DNA from: an uncultured Fenollaria sp. | Lineage (GTDB): Bacteria > Bacillota > Clostridia > Tissierellales > Peptoniphilaceae | Assembly: GCF_934202865.1 (NCBI RefSeq) | Contig: NZ_CAKPYL010000016.1 | Coordinates: 1-22,332, forward strand | DNA: 22,332 nt | Direction of reading: 5' to 3' | Made by a program: the position numbers and the translations under genes | Shown here: piece by piece, positions 1 to 7,170 of the stretch | Layout: every line of letters begins with the position of its first letter | Numbering within the stretch: the stretch's first letter is position 1 | The notes under the pieces: model-generated | Told to the model about the DNA's origin: nothing | The model's database searches: none | What the model saw: the letters and a program-made list of their open reading frames with translations, nothing else

Positions 1-575
1 GAGTAGGACCAGGTAAAAGTGAATATATGAGCGTAAAAGCTTATAGAACGATTAAAAATGCTTCTAAGGTTTATGCGTTTAAAAGGGTAAAGGAAGAGCT
101 TGAAGATGAATTTACTCATATAAATGAAATTTCTGTAAAGGATCTAAAAAATATTACAGAAGGAGTTTTATTATTATCAGGCGATCCATCTTTTTATGGC
201 GCAGTTGATTACCTAAAGCGTGAGGGTATTGCCATTGACGAGGTGATTCCGTCTATAACAGCTTTTCAATACCTAATGAGCAAGGCACAAGTCAATTGGA
301 ACGAGGCAAAAACTTATTCACTTCACGGCAGAGAGCTTGACGATGGCTTCAAGACCATAGTCATGAATAATGATAAGGTAGTAGTTTTGTGCGACAAGGA
401 CAATAATCCAAAGGCTATAAAAAAATACTTGGACGAGAAAAATATTAAGAGAAAATATATCGTCGGAACAAATCTATCGCAAAATGGCGAAGCAATTAAG
501 ACTTATAACGCGGACGATGAGATTGATATAGAAAATAGTTTATCGGTGGTGATTATTATAAATGAAGTGGTTTAA
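1..575 (+). CDS. cbiE: Cobalt-precorrin-7 (C5)-methyltransferase CbiE, 5' end outside window
   Basis: SAM-dependent methyltransferase of the corrin ring in cobalamin synthesis. Together with CbiT it handles C5/C15 methylation and C12 decarboxylation. The reading frame is open from base 3, and its first residues are VGPGKSEYM, the N-terminal SAM-binding loop of the tetrapyrrole methylase family. The real start therefore lies before the window, and the first in-frame ATG (27) is internal. A second family motif, GDPSFYG, lies about residue 60 of the visible part. The visible length (about 190 residues) fits a CbiE lacking only a few N-terminal residues. Its end overlaps cbiT by 14 bases, indicating translational coupling. 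CbiE and CbiT are fused in some bacteria (CobL) but are separate here. The family assignment is firm; the exact substrate name follows from the cbi context. Confidence 0.9.
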   Translation, partial: VGPGKSEYMSVKAYRTIKNASKVYAFKRVKEELEDEFTHINEISVKDLKNITEGVLLLSGDPSFYGAVDYLKREGIAIDEVIPSITAFQYLMSKAQVNWNEAKTYSLHGRELDDGFKTIVMNNDKVVVLCDKDNNPKAIKKYLDEKNIKRKYIVGTNLSQNGEAIKTYNADDEIDIENSLSVVIIINEVV

Positions 576-1110
576 GGACGAGGACTTCATCAGAGGCGAG
601 GTGCCTATGACGAAGTTTATAAAGAGAAACGCAATAGTGAGCTTACTAGACGTGAGCGAAGACGACAAAGTTTTAGAGATAGGCACGGGCACAGGTAGCG
701 TCACTTGTCAGATGGCCGCCATTTGTAAAGAGGTCACTACTATTGAAAGAGATGACGAGGCCATAAGCGTGGCGAAGAAAAATTTTGAAAAGTTTGGCCT
801 TGATAATATTAAACTCATCAAAGGCAAGGCGCCTGAGGGTATGGATGGAGCTGATTTTAACAAGGTTTACATCGGCGGCTCAGGAAAAAATTTAGAGAGC
901 ATTATGGATAAGCTTGATGAAAAAAATAATTTTACTCTAATTGCAAGCTTCATTATTTTTGATAATGCTTATGAGTTTAAAGATTTACTAAAGAAGAAAA
1001 ATTATAAGAACATTGATACATACATGATAAATGTGTCTAAGGCGGAGAAGCTTGAGATGATGATAGCTGAAAATCCGGTGATTATTGTGAGAGGTGAAAA
1101 GAATGATTAG
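562..1110 (+). CDS. cbiT: Cobalt-precorrin-6B (C15)-methyltransferase/decarboxylase CbiT
   Basis: Methylates C15 of the corrin ring and decarboxylates the acetate side chain at C12, using SAM. The protein has 182 residues, the normal size for a stand-alone CbiT. The N-terminal signature FIRGEVPMTK (residues 9-18) is characteristic. Class I SAM-binding motif I, LEIGTGTGS, is at residues 38-46, followed by an acidic residue in TTIERD at the expected distance. The fold is Rossmann-type and unrelated to the tetrapyrrole methylases next to it. The ATG sits inside the end of cbiE and the 3' end overlaps the next gene, so it is expected to be co-translated with both. Nothing looks broken. Confidence 0.92.
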   Translation: MKWFKDEDFIRGEVPMTKFIKRNAIVSLLDVSEDDKVLEIGTGTGSVTCQMAAICKEVTTIERDDEAISVAKKNFEKFGLDNIKLIKGKAPEGMDGADFNKVYIGGSGKNLESIMDKLDEKNNFTLIASFIIFDNAYEFKDLLKKKNYKNIDTYMINVSKAEKLEMMIAENPVIIVRGEKND

Positions 1111-1858
1111 TTTTGTAGGCGCAGGTCCTGGGGACAGTGATTTAATTACAGTTAAGGGACTAAAATTATTAAATGCAGCGGACGTGATTATATATGCTGG
1201 CTCCTTAGTATCGAAGGATATACTATCTGGGATAAAAGAGGGAGCAAAGGTATTTGACTCAGCTAAAATGACTTTAGAAGAAGTTATAGAAGAGTTTATT
1301 AAGGCAGAGGAAGCTGGTTTAAACACAGTTAGACTACATACAGGCGATCCGAGCATATATGGTGCGATTAAGGAGCAAATCGATACATTTGATTTACTTG
1401 GCTACGAATACGAAGTAATTCCAGGCGTTACAAGCGCGACAGCTGCTTGCGCAAGGATAGCTAAGGAATTTACTTTACCTGAAGTAAGTCAAACGCTCAT
1501 CATCACTCGTATGGAGGGAAGGACTAAGGTGCCTGAAACTGAAAAGCTAGCTGAGCTTGCTAAGCACAAGACATCTATGGCAATATATCTATCGGCTTCA
1601 CTTACAGAAAAGGTTCAAGAGGCGCTGCTAGAAGGCTACGAATATCCAAATACACCAGTTGTCATCGCTTATAAGGCGACTTGGGCGGACGAAAAAATTA
1701 TTTATACAAATATCGCAAATCTTGTTAAAGACGCCAAAGAAAACAATATTACTAAGCACGCTCTAATACTTGTTGGCAAATTTATTAACGCTCGTTACGA
1801 AAGAAGCAAGCTTTATGACCCAAGCTTCTCGACTGAGTATAGAAAAGCAAATGAATAA
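1103..1858 (+). CDS. cbiF: Cobalt-precorrin-4 C11-methyltransferase CbiF/CobM
   Basis: Tetrapyrrole methylase that adds a methyl group at C11 of cobalt-precorrin-4. Family motifs are in order: FVGAGPGDSDLIT at the N terminus (SAM loop), HTGDPSIYGA near residue 82, and PGVTSATAACA near residue 110. The protein has 251 residues, standard for CbiF. I chose the ATG at 1103 over the in-frame GTG at 1094 because an AGAGGTG-like ribosome binding site lies just upstream of 1103 and because the family starts with M-x-x-F/Y-V-G-A-G-P-G. It overlaps cbiT by 8 bases and cbiG by 8 bases. Confidence 0.93.
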   Translation: MISFVGAGPGDSDLITVKGLKLLNAADVIIYAGSLVSKDILSGIKEGAKVFDSAKMTLEEVIEEFIKAEEAGLNTVRLHTGDPSIYGAIKEQIDTFDLLGYEYEVIPGVTSATAACARIAKEFTLPEVSQTLIITRMEGRTKVPETEKLAELAKHKTSMAIYLSASLTEKVQEALLEGYEYPNTPVVIAYKATWADEKIIYTNIANLVKDAKENNITKHALILVGKFINARYERSKLYDPSFSTEYRKANE

Positions 1859-2810
1859 GATCATCATCACCTACACTGAAGCTGGCCTTGCTATAGCTAA
1901 GACTATAGCAGCTAGCTTTGATGTAGAAATTTTTTATAAGGATAAAAATATTGACAAAGTCTTAGAGGTAAGATGGCCCTTGCTTGAAACGATAATATTC
2001 ATAAGCGCAACAGGTATAGCTGTTCGTAAGATTGCCCCTTTAATCAAAGACAAGTACACAGATCCAGCAGTTCTTGTGATTGACGACAAGGCAAAGCACG
2101 TTATATCGCTTCTCTCTGGTCATATAGGCGGGGCAAATGAACTTGCCATAGATATCGCTAAGACTATAGGCGCCGAGCCAGTCATTACTACAGCGTCTGA
2201 TAATAGAGGCATAGAAGCGCTCGACATTTACTTAAGGGATAATGATTTTGCCTATAGCTCAAGAGAAGCTCTTACCATAATAATGGGGGCCATAGTAAAT
2301 AATAAAAAAATTTATCTAGAGGCGAATGATTTTGACTTTAAATATGGTAATTTCACAAACGATAAAAGCGAAGCGGACTACGCCATAATCCAAGATGAAG
2401 GATACATGACAAGTGACGATAAAAATACTCTTTACATCATAAGGAAAAAATACAATATGGGCATAGGCTTAAGACGAGGCACGGATTTTGATGTTTTGGA
2501 GAAAGCGTTTCATGAAGTTCTTAAGGAGATGGACATAAATCCAAAGGCAATTAAGCGCTTTGGCTCAATCGATATAAAGAAGGACGAGGTCGCTCTACTT
2601 GAGCTTTGTAAAAAATACGATAGAGAGCTAATTTTTTTTACAGCAGATGAACTTAACGAGGTAGACGTCACAGAAAAGTCTGATTTTGTTAAGAAGATCA
2701 CAGGCGCTTACTCAGTTAGCGAGGCAGCGGCGAAACTGCTTGGCGGCAAAATTATTTTATCAAAGAAGATTATCGATTCAATAACATTTTCAATTACAGA
2801 GGAGATATAA
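1851..2810 (+). CDS. cbiG: Cobalt-precorrin-5A hydrolase CbiG
   Basis: Opens the delta-lactone ring of cobalt-precorrin-5A and releases acetaldehyde, a step specific to the anaerobic (early cobalt insertion) cobalamin route. It is therefore the best marker of route in this window. The N-terminal domain contains FISATGIAVRKIAP and the motif SLLSGHIGGANELA. A variable middle domain follows, then the C-terminal CbiG domain beginning around GIGLRRGT and ending with YSVSEAAAKLLGG. The length is 319 residues, within the family's usual range. The frame is open back to 1770, but the extra 27 residues lie inside cbiF; the ATG at 1851, giving MNKIIITYTE, matches the family N terminus. The usual cysteine in the GIGCRRG-type motif is leucine here. 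That residue is not known to be essential. Confidence 0.92.
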   Translation: MNKIIITYTEAGLAIAKTIAASFDVEIFYKDKNIDKVLEVRWPLLETIIFISATGIAVRKIAPLIKDKYTDPAVLVIDDKAKHVISLLSGHIGGANELAIDIAKTIGAEPVITTASDNRGIEALDIYLRDNDFAYSSREALTIIMGAIVNNKKIYLEANDFDFKYGNFTNDKSEADYAIIQDEGYMTSDDKNTLYIIRKKYNMGIGLRRGTDFDVLEKAFHEVLKEMDINPKAIKRFGSIDIKKDEVALLELCKKYDRELIFFTADELNEVDVTEKSDFVKKITGAYSVSEAAAKLLGGKIILSKKIIDSITFSITEEI

Positions 2811-2811
2811 A

Positions 2812-3531
2812 ATGAATAAATTATATGTTGTGGGCATAGGACCCGGATCAAAAGAGAATATGACTTTTAAGGCGGTAGATGCGATTAAAGAAGCGGATAC
2901 TATAGTCGCATACACAAAGTACCTTGCCTATGTAGAAGACTTTATCGATGGTAAGGAGATCATCAAAACTGGCATGACAGGCGAAAAAGAAAGATGTCAG
3001 CTCGCTATCGACGAGTACAATAAAGGCAAGACTGTTGCCATCATCTCAACTGGTGACTCAGGTCTATATGGCATGGCGGGCCTTGTTTATGAAATAGATC
3101 CAAGCATAAACATCGAGGTAGTTCCTGGTGTGAGCGCTGCCTTCTCGTCAGCAAGCGTTGTTGGCGCGCCACTAATGCATGACACAGCTCTAATCAGTTT
3201 ATCGGACCTACTTACTGATTGGGATCTTATTCTTAAGAGGGTAAGGAACTGCGCTGATGCTGACATGGTCATCGCTCTATACAATCCAAAGAGCAAGAAG
3301 AGAGTTGATCACTTAAAGGAAGCGCTTGACATAATTAGGGAGTATAGAGATGCGCAGGCACCTATTGCCATGGTTAAAAATGCTTTAAGAGAAGGCATGG
3401 ACTATAGGATAGGCACGCTTGATGACGTTGATTATGATTTTTGCGAGATGAACACGACTGTCATCATTGGCAATAGCCAAAGCTATATAAAGAATGGCAA
3501 GTTCATTACGCCAAGAGGATATAAGCTATGA
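2812..3531 (+). CDS. cbiH: Cobalt-precorrin-3B C17-methyltransferase CbiH/CobJ
   Basis: Methylates C17 and triggers ring contraction during corrin formation. It is a tetrapyrrole methylase of 239 residues, with VVGIGPGSKENMT at residues 5-17, STGDSGLYGMAG in the middle and PGVSAAFSSASVVGAPLMHD around residues 105-125. The late ALYNPKSKKR motif is typical of CbiH/CobJ rather than CbiF or CbiL. A clear GAGGAGAT ribosome binding site precedes the ATG, one base after cbiG. The 3' end overlaps the next gene by ATGA. The route (cobalt-containing substrate) is inferred from neighbouring cbiG. Confidence 0.93.
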   Translation: MNKLYVVGIGPGSKENMTFKAVDAIKEADTIVAYTKYLAYVEDFIDGKEIIKTGMTGEKERCQLAIDEYNKGKTVAIISTGDSGLYGMAGLVYEIDPSINIEVVPGVSAAFSSASVVGAPLMHDTALISLSDLLTDWDLILKRVRNCADADMVIALYNPKSKKRVDHLKEALDIIREYRDAQAPIAMVKNALREGMDYRIGTLDDVDYDFCEMNTTVIIGNSQSYIKNGKFITPRGYKL

Positions 3532-4286
3532 TACTCATCATTGGCGGCACAAGCGAAGGCGAAGAGATATACGAAAGGCTTAAGGACAAGTACGATTTAT
3601 ATTTATCGGTCGCAACAGAGAGCGGCAAGAAGCTTTATGCGTCGAAGGACCTAATCATGGGCAGAATGAATAAGGACGGCTTTAAAGATTTTATCCAAAA
3701 AAACAATATTGACATGATTATAGACGCTTCACATCCATTTGCTGTTGAAGTGACAAAGAATGCTTCAGAAGCTGCTAAAGAGATGAATATAAATTATCTT
3801 CGTTATGCGAGAAGCGTTTTGGATTATGAAGAAAAAGATAATATAGTCAGAGTGCCATCGTATGAGGCGGCTTTTAAATATATTGAAACGCTTAAAGAAA
3901 AAGAAGAAAATTTTTTATTCACGACTGGTTCGAATAGGATAAAAGATTTTGAAAAAGTGAGGGGCAAGAATAGATTCATCTATAGAGTGCTACCGAGCGC
4001 TGAGAGCATAAAGGTTTGCGACGATAATCATATAGAGATGAAAAATATCGTTGCTCAGATGGGCCCATTCACGCTTGAGGAAAATATCGCCTTGATTAAG
4101 AGATATGATATAAAATATTTAGTGTGCAAAGAGAGCGGCAAAGTCGGCGGAACTGACGCCAAACTCGATGCTTGTTTACAAACAAATATTATTTGTGTTA
4201 TAATTACAAGGGAAGAAGAAAATGCTTTACATAGCATTAATGAAGTAATTAATTATGTGGAGGAAAATTATGGAAGATTCTTATAG
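3528..4286 (+). CDS. cbiJ: Precorrin-6A/cobalt-precorrin-6A reductase CbiJ/CobK
   Basis: NAD(P)H-dependent reductase of the corrin ring, acting between the CbiF/CbiG steps and CbiE/CbiT. The N terminus MILIIGGTSEGEEI is the nucleotide-binding loop of the family. DASHPFAVEVTKNA (near residue 68) is the signature of CobK/CbiJ, and LRYARSV and KYLVCKESG follow as expected. It has 252 residues, normal for the family. Start and stop are embedded in neighbouring genes: ATGA overlap with cbiH, and the 3' end overlaps the next gene's ATG. The last 100 bases contain a possible internal promoter (see that entry). Confidence 0.92.
   Translation: MILIIGGTSEGEEIYERLKDKYDLYLSVATESGKKLYASKDLIMGRMNKDGFKDFIQKNNIDMIIDASHPFAVEVTKNASEAAKEMNINYLRYARSVLDYEEKDNIVRVPSYEAAFKYIETLKEKEENFLFTTGSNRIKDFEKVRGKNRFIYRVLPSAESIKVCDDNHIEMKNIVAQMGPFTLEENIALIKRYDIKYLVCKESGKVGGTDAKLDACLQTNIICVIITREEENALHSINEVINYVEENYGRFL
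4175..4204 (+). promoter_or_regulatory. Candidate internal promoter with palindrome
   Basis: Inside the 3' end of the reductase gene there is TTTACA (4175-4180), an 18-base spacer and TATAAT (4199-4204), with an extended -10 TG at 4196-4197. The spacer contains a perfect palindrome, ACAAAT-ATT-ATTTGT (4182-4196), placed like an operator. The -10 ends 65 bases before the ATG of the cysteine-rich protein, so it could give extra transcription of that gene, cobU, cobS and downstream genes. The stretch is also coding and AT-rich, so chance is a real alternative. Confidence 0.4.
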
Positions 4287-4566
4287 ATTTTTTAATAACA
4301 AGAAGTGCGCTTATATGCCATGTCATAAAGTTGATAACACAGAGGATTTCAACTGCTTATTTTGTTACTGCCCTCTTTATCTAATGGAAGAGTGCGGCGG
4401 TAATTATAAGATGACAGCAGGCATTAAGGACTGCTCAAACTGCTTGATACCTCATAGACCTAAGGGCTACGACTACATCGTAAACAAGTTTAGAGAGTAC
4501 AATCAAAAGAAAGCAGACGAGTACATTAAAAATCTTGAAAAAGAAATGAATAAGGACAATGATTAA
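4270..4566 (+). CDS. Small cysteine-rich protein of cobalamin operons (function unknown)
   Basis: A 98-residue protein matching the cysteine-rich small domain family (PF04071 by recognition), often found beside cobalamin genes; no biochemical role is known to me. The first 65 residues hold eight cysteines (13, 18, 29, 32, 34, 42, 55, 58) and His19 and His62. CLFCYCPLY and DCSNCLIPH are the most recognisable motifs. The pattern suggests a zinc- or iron-sulphur-binding fold, but this is inference. The C-terminal 30 residues are charged and probably helical. A GTGGAGG ribosome binding site 6 bases before the ATG at 4270 makes this start better than the in-frame ATG at 4255. It overlaps the reductase and cobU genes, so it is made together with B12 enzymes. 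There is no signal peptide, so it is likely cytoplasmic. Confidence 0.85.
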   Translation: MEDSYRFFNNKKCAYMPCHKVDNTEDFNCLFCYCPLYLMEECGGNYKMTAGIKDCSNCLIPHRPKGYDYIVNKFREYNQKKADEYIKNLEKEMNKDND

Positions 4567-5092
4567 ACTCGTATTAGGCGGAGCGCGAAGCGGCAAAAGT
4601 GAGTTTGCTGAAGATATCTATAAGGATATCGACGATGTGACTTACATAGCCACTGCTAAAGCCATTGACAAAGAATTTGCAAATAGAATTGCACTTCACA
4701 AGGCAAGACGCAATGCTAAGTGGACTACGATTGAAGCTTATAAGGATTTTGCTAGCATAAATATGAATACTAAGTACTATTTTCTTGATGACGTGACAAA
4801 TATGCTTACGAATATACTTTTTGATCACTTAGGAGCTAGAGATATTACTGATGAAGATGTAAACTTAGTAGAAAAACTTGTTATAGATGAAATGGCTAAG
4901 CTATTTGCAAGGATAAAAGAGATGGATGCTGATATAGTGCTAGTCTCATCAGAGCTAGGTGCAGGACTTGTGCCAGAAGCAAAATTATCGAGACTATTTA
5001 GAGACATGCACGGCAAAGTCAATCAATACATCGCGAAGAATGCTGACGAAGTTTATTATGTCATCGCATCGATTGGAGTGAAGATAAAGTGA
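4559..5092 (+). CDS. cobU: Adenosylcobinamide kinase / adenosylcobinamide-phosphate guanylyltransferase CobU
   Basis: Phosphorylates adenosylcobinamide and transfers GMP to give adenosyl-GDP-cobinamide, the activated substrate for CobS. The P-loop GGARSGKS is at residues 7-14. YIATAKA at 29-35 and the RIALHKARR segment follow; His47 is the likely guanylylated residue, by alignment with the known CobU. The late ELGAGLVPE and FRDMHGKVNQYIA motifs are intact. It has 177 residues, normal size. The ATG overlaps the stop of the cysteine-rich gene, and the stop overlaps the GTG of cobS (GTGA). Confidence 0.94.
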   Translation: MIKLVLGGARSGKSEFAEDIYKDIDDVTYIATAKAIDKEFANRIALHKARRNAKWTTIEAYKDFASINMNTKYYFLDDVTNMLTNILFDHLGARDITDEDVNLVEKLVIDEMAKLFARIKEMDADIVLVSSELGAGLVPEAKLSRLFRDMHGKVNQYIAKNADEVYYVIASIGVKIK

Positions 5093-5808
5093 AGGGGCTA
5101 ATACTAGCGCTGCAATTCATGACGAGAGTGCCAATCAATATAGGCGTCGATTTTAATAAGAAAAACATAGGAGCAATGCTTTGCTTCTTTCCTTTTATTG
5201 GACTGATTATAGGACTATTTACTTTTGTTCCGACAATATTTTTGCGTGATAAGATATCCATGGACCTAGTGGCTCTCTTAAACATCATTTTTTATCTAAT
5301 GATAACAGGTGCACTACACATGGACGGTCTATCTGATACAGCTGATGCGTTTTTATCAAACAGAAGCAAGGACAGGATGAAGGCCATAATGAAGGACTCT
5401 ACAGTTGGTACCTTTGGTGTAATCAGCATAGTAATAGTACTTGCGGCAAAATTTTTTGCTTTTAAAGAAATTGCAATTCAAGGTTTTAAATGGGACTATA
5501 TATTTACATATATTTACTCAAAGACCATTGCTATGAATGCGTTTATCTACTTTAGGAGCGCAGATAGCAGCACTTTGTTCAAGACATTTAAGGAGAGCAG
5601 AAATACATTTTTAATTAACTTTATGAACTTAGTCGTGATATGCGCAAGCATCATATTTGACTACAAAGTCTTAGAGTATTTACTTATCGAAGCAATAGTA
5701 TTTGTGCTTTTGTATTTTATTTCACTTAAGAAGATAGATGGAGCGACAGGAGATACGATTGGCGCATCAGTAGAATTAGCAGAAACAATAAGTTTATTCA
5801 TAAAATAG
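5089..5808 (+). CDS. cobS: Adenosylcobinamide-GDP ribazoletransferase (cobalamin synthase) CobS
   Basis: Integral membrane enzyme joining adenosyl-GDP-cobinamide and alpha-ribazole (phosphate) to form the lower ligand loop of adenosylcobalamin. The N-terminal LALQFMTRVPI and the acidic motif MDGLSDTADA (residues 78-87; Asp79, Asp83, Asp86, likely metal-binding) identify it, with KDSTVGTFGV following. The C terminus has TGDTIGASVELAE. Several hydrophobic segments are spread over 239 residues. The start is GTG at 5089, within the cobU stop and preceded by GGAGTG. The alpha-ribazole synthesis gene cobT is not in the window. Confidence 0.94.
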   Translation: MKGLILALQFMTRVPINIGVDFNKKNIGAMLCFFPFIGLIIGLFTFVPTIFLRDKISMDLVALLNIIFYLMITGALHMDGLSDTADAFLSNRSKDRMKAIMKDSTVGTFGVISIVIVLAAKFFAFKEIAIQGFKWDYIFTYIYSKTIAMNAFIYFRSADSSTLFKTFKESRNTFLINFMNLVVICASIIFDYKVLEYLLIEAIVFVLLYFISLKKIDGATGDTIGASVELAETISLFIK

Positions 5809-5816
5809 GGGGCAAT

Positions 5817-6389
5817 ATGAAAATTTATTTAATAAGACATGGGGAGTCTGAAGACAATTTAAATATGATAACGTCAAGGGTCGATACGAAGCTATCGGCG
5901 AATGGCAAGGCTCAAGTAAAGACTTTAAGAGATGAGTACGAGGACATTAATGACAAAAAAGTCATCGTATCAAATTTATTTAGAGCGCAAGAGACAGCTG
6001 ATCTATTAGGCGTTAAGTCATACGAAGTAGACGAGAGAGTTAGGGAGATAGACTTAGGTGACTTTCAAGGACATTCCTTCGAAGAGCTGGAAAGGATATA
6101 TCCAGAAGAAACAAAGAAGCGCTTTGAAGAGCCATTTACATTTAAATTTCCTGGTGGCGAATCATTTACAGATTTAAGGGAGCGTACAAAAGAATTTTAC
6201 GAAGAGAAGGTCAAACTTGGTGAGGACATAGTTGTCATCTCACACGAAGGCTTTATCAGAACTATGCTTTCGATAGCTGTCGACAAAGTAGAAGCTTATT
6301 ACAATTTTAAGATAGAAAACGCTAGGATATGCGAAATTGAAGTTATAGATGGCTTTCCTATCATCAATAAAATAAATTTTGGAGTATAA
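5817..6389 (+). CDS. cobC: Histidine phosphatase, probable alpha-ribazole phosphatase CobC
   Basis: Member of the histidine phosphatase (phosphoglycerate-mutase-like) superfamily. The catalytic RHGE is at residues 7-10 (phospho-acceptor His8). FRAQETADLL supplies the second conserved arginine, and the second catalytic histidine is His143 in VISHEGFIR. REIDLGDFQGHSFEELE and PGGESFTDLRER fit alpha-ribazole-5'-phosphate phosphatases. The position 8 bases after cobS supports removal of the phosphate of the lower ligand or of cobalamin-5'-phosphate. The superfamily is functionally broad, so the specific role rests mainly on context. A GGGG-type ribosome binding site precedes the ATG. Confidence 0.83.
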   Translation: MKIYLIRHGESEDNLNMITSRVDTKLSANGKAQVKTLRDEYEDINDKKVIVSNLFRAQETADLLGVKSYEVDERVREIDLGDFQGHSFEELERIYPEETKKRFEEPFTFKFPGGESFTDLRERTKEFYEEKVKLGEDIVVISHEGFIRTMLSIAVDKVEAYYNFKIENARICEIEVIDGFPIINKINFGV

Positions 6390-6390
6390 A

Positions 6391-7170
6391 ATGGAAGCAC
6401 AATCAAATCTATTAGAAAAGAAAAAAGTTTGGGGACTTAATCAAACACAGCTTAAGCTCATAGCAGTACTATCAATGCTTGTTGACCACTTAGTTTACGG
6501 CATATTTGAAGTAGGCTTGTATCAAAACATTATTAGCGCATCAAACATCACTATCGGCGGCTCTTACGTAACTAGTGCCATGATGGAAAAATTAGAGTTT
6601 TTCGGTAGGATAGTGATAGGTAGAATTGCCTTTCCATTATTTTGCTTCTTTATAGTTCAAGGTTTTATGCACACAAGAAACAGAATGAAATACGCGCTAA
6701 GACTACTTATATTTGCCTTTATATCGGAAGTGCCATTTGACCTAGTTAGTTCAAACACAGTCTTTGATCCAAACTATCAAAACGTGTTCTTCACCTTGTT
6801 TTTAGGCTTAGCAGCACTTATCATTATAGAAAAGTTTGCCAATCAGCCGCTAATAAGAATAATTGGTACAATCGCTTGTATAATCGCAGCGAAGTACTTA
6901 AGGACTGACTACGATATGTTTGGCGTTATGCTAATTATACTTATGTACTTTGTGAGATTTAATAAGTTCCAAAACTTAATGGTCGGCATGTCGACACGCT
7001 ACTTCTACGGCTTTTACTATCAAATGACAGCCTTCGCACTAATGTACTTATATAACGGAGAAAGGGGGAAGGGTCTTAAATACTTCTTCTATGCATTCTA
7101 CCCAGTTCACTTACTATTGATTTATTTCTTGAGAATGTATATAGCAAGTAACCCTATAGCAATATTTTAA
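6391..7170 (+). CDS. TraX-family integral membrane protein
   Basis: A 259-residue multi-span membrane protein. After a short charged N terminus, LIAVLSMLVDHLVYGIF (about residues 25-41) is the TraX opening with its conserved D-H pair, followed by IGRIAFPLFCFFIVQGFMHTRN, LLIFAFISEVPFD and several more hydrophobic helices. TraX-family proteins are known from F-plasmid pilin N-acetylation, but chromosomal Firmicute members are common and mostly uncharacterised. An acyltransferase role is only a family inference. The start at ATG 6391 has GGAG six bases upstream; the in-frame TTG at 6379 is unlikely. It begins one base after cobC and its stop overlaps the next ATG. Confidence 0.8.
   Translation: MEAQSNLLEKKKVWGLNQTQLKLIAVLSMLVDHLVYGIFEVGLYQNIISASNITIGGSYVTSAMMEKLEFFGRIVIGRIAFPLFCFFIVQGFMHTRNRMKYALRLLIFAFISEVPFDLVSSNTVFDPNYQNVFFTLFLGLAALIIIEKFANQPLIRIIGTIACIIAAKYLRTDYDMFGVMLIILMYFVRFNKFQNLMVGMSTRYFYGFYYQMTAFALMYLYNGERGKGLKYFFYAFYPVHLLLIYFLRMYIASNPIAIF

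Noticed and set aside
1770..1850. Upstream extension of CbiG by 27 residues
   Set aside because: It lies entirely inside cbiF and does not match the family; ATG 1851 gives the expected N terminus.
3326..3348. TTGACA followed by TATAGA inside cbiH as an internal promoter
   Set aside because: The spacer is only 11 bases, too short for sigma-A recognition.
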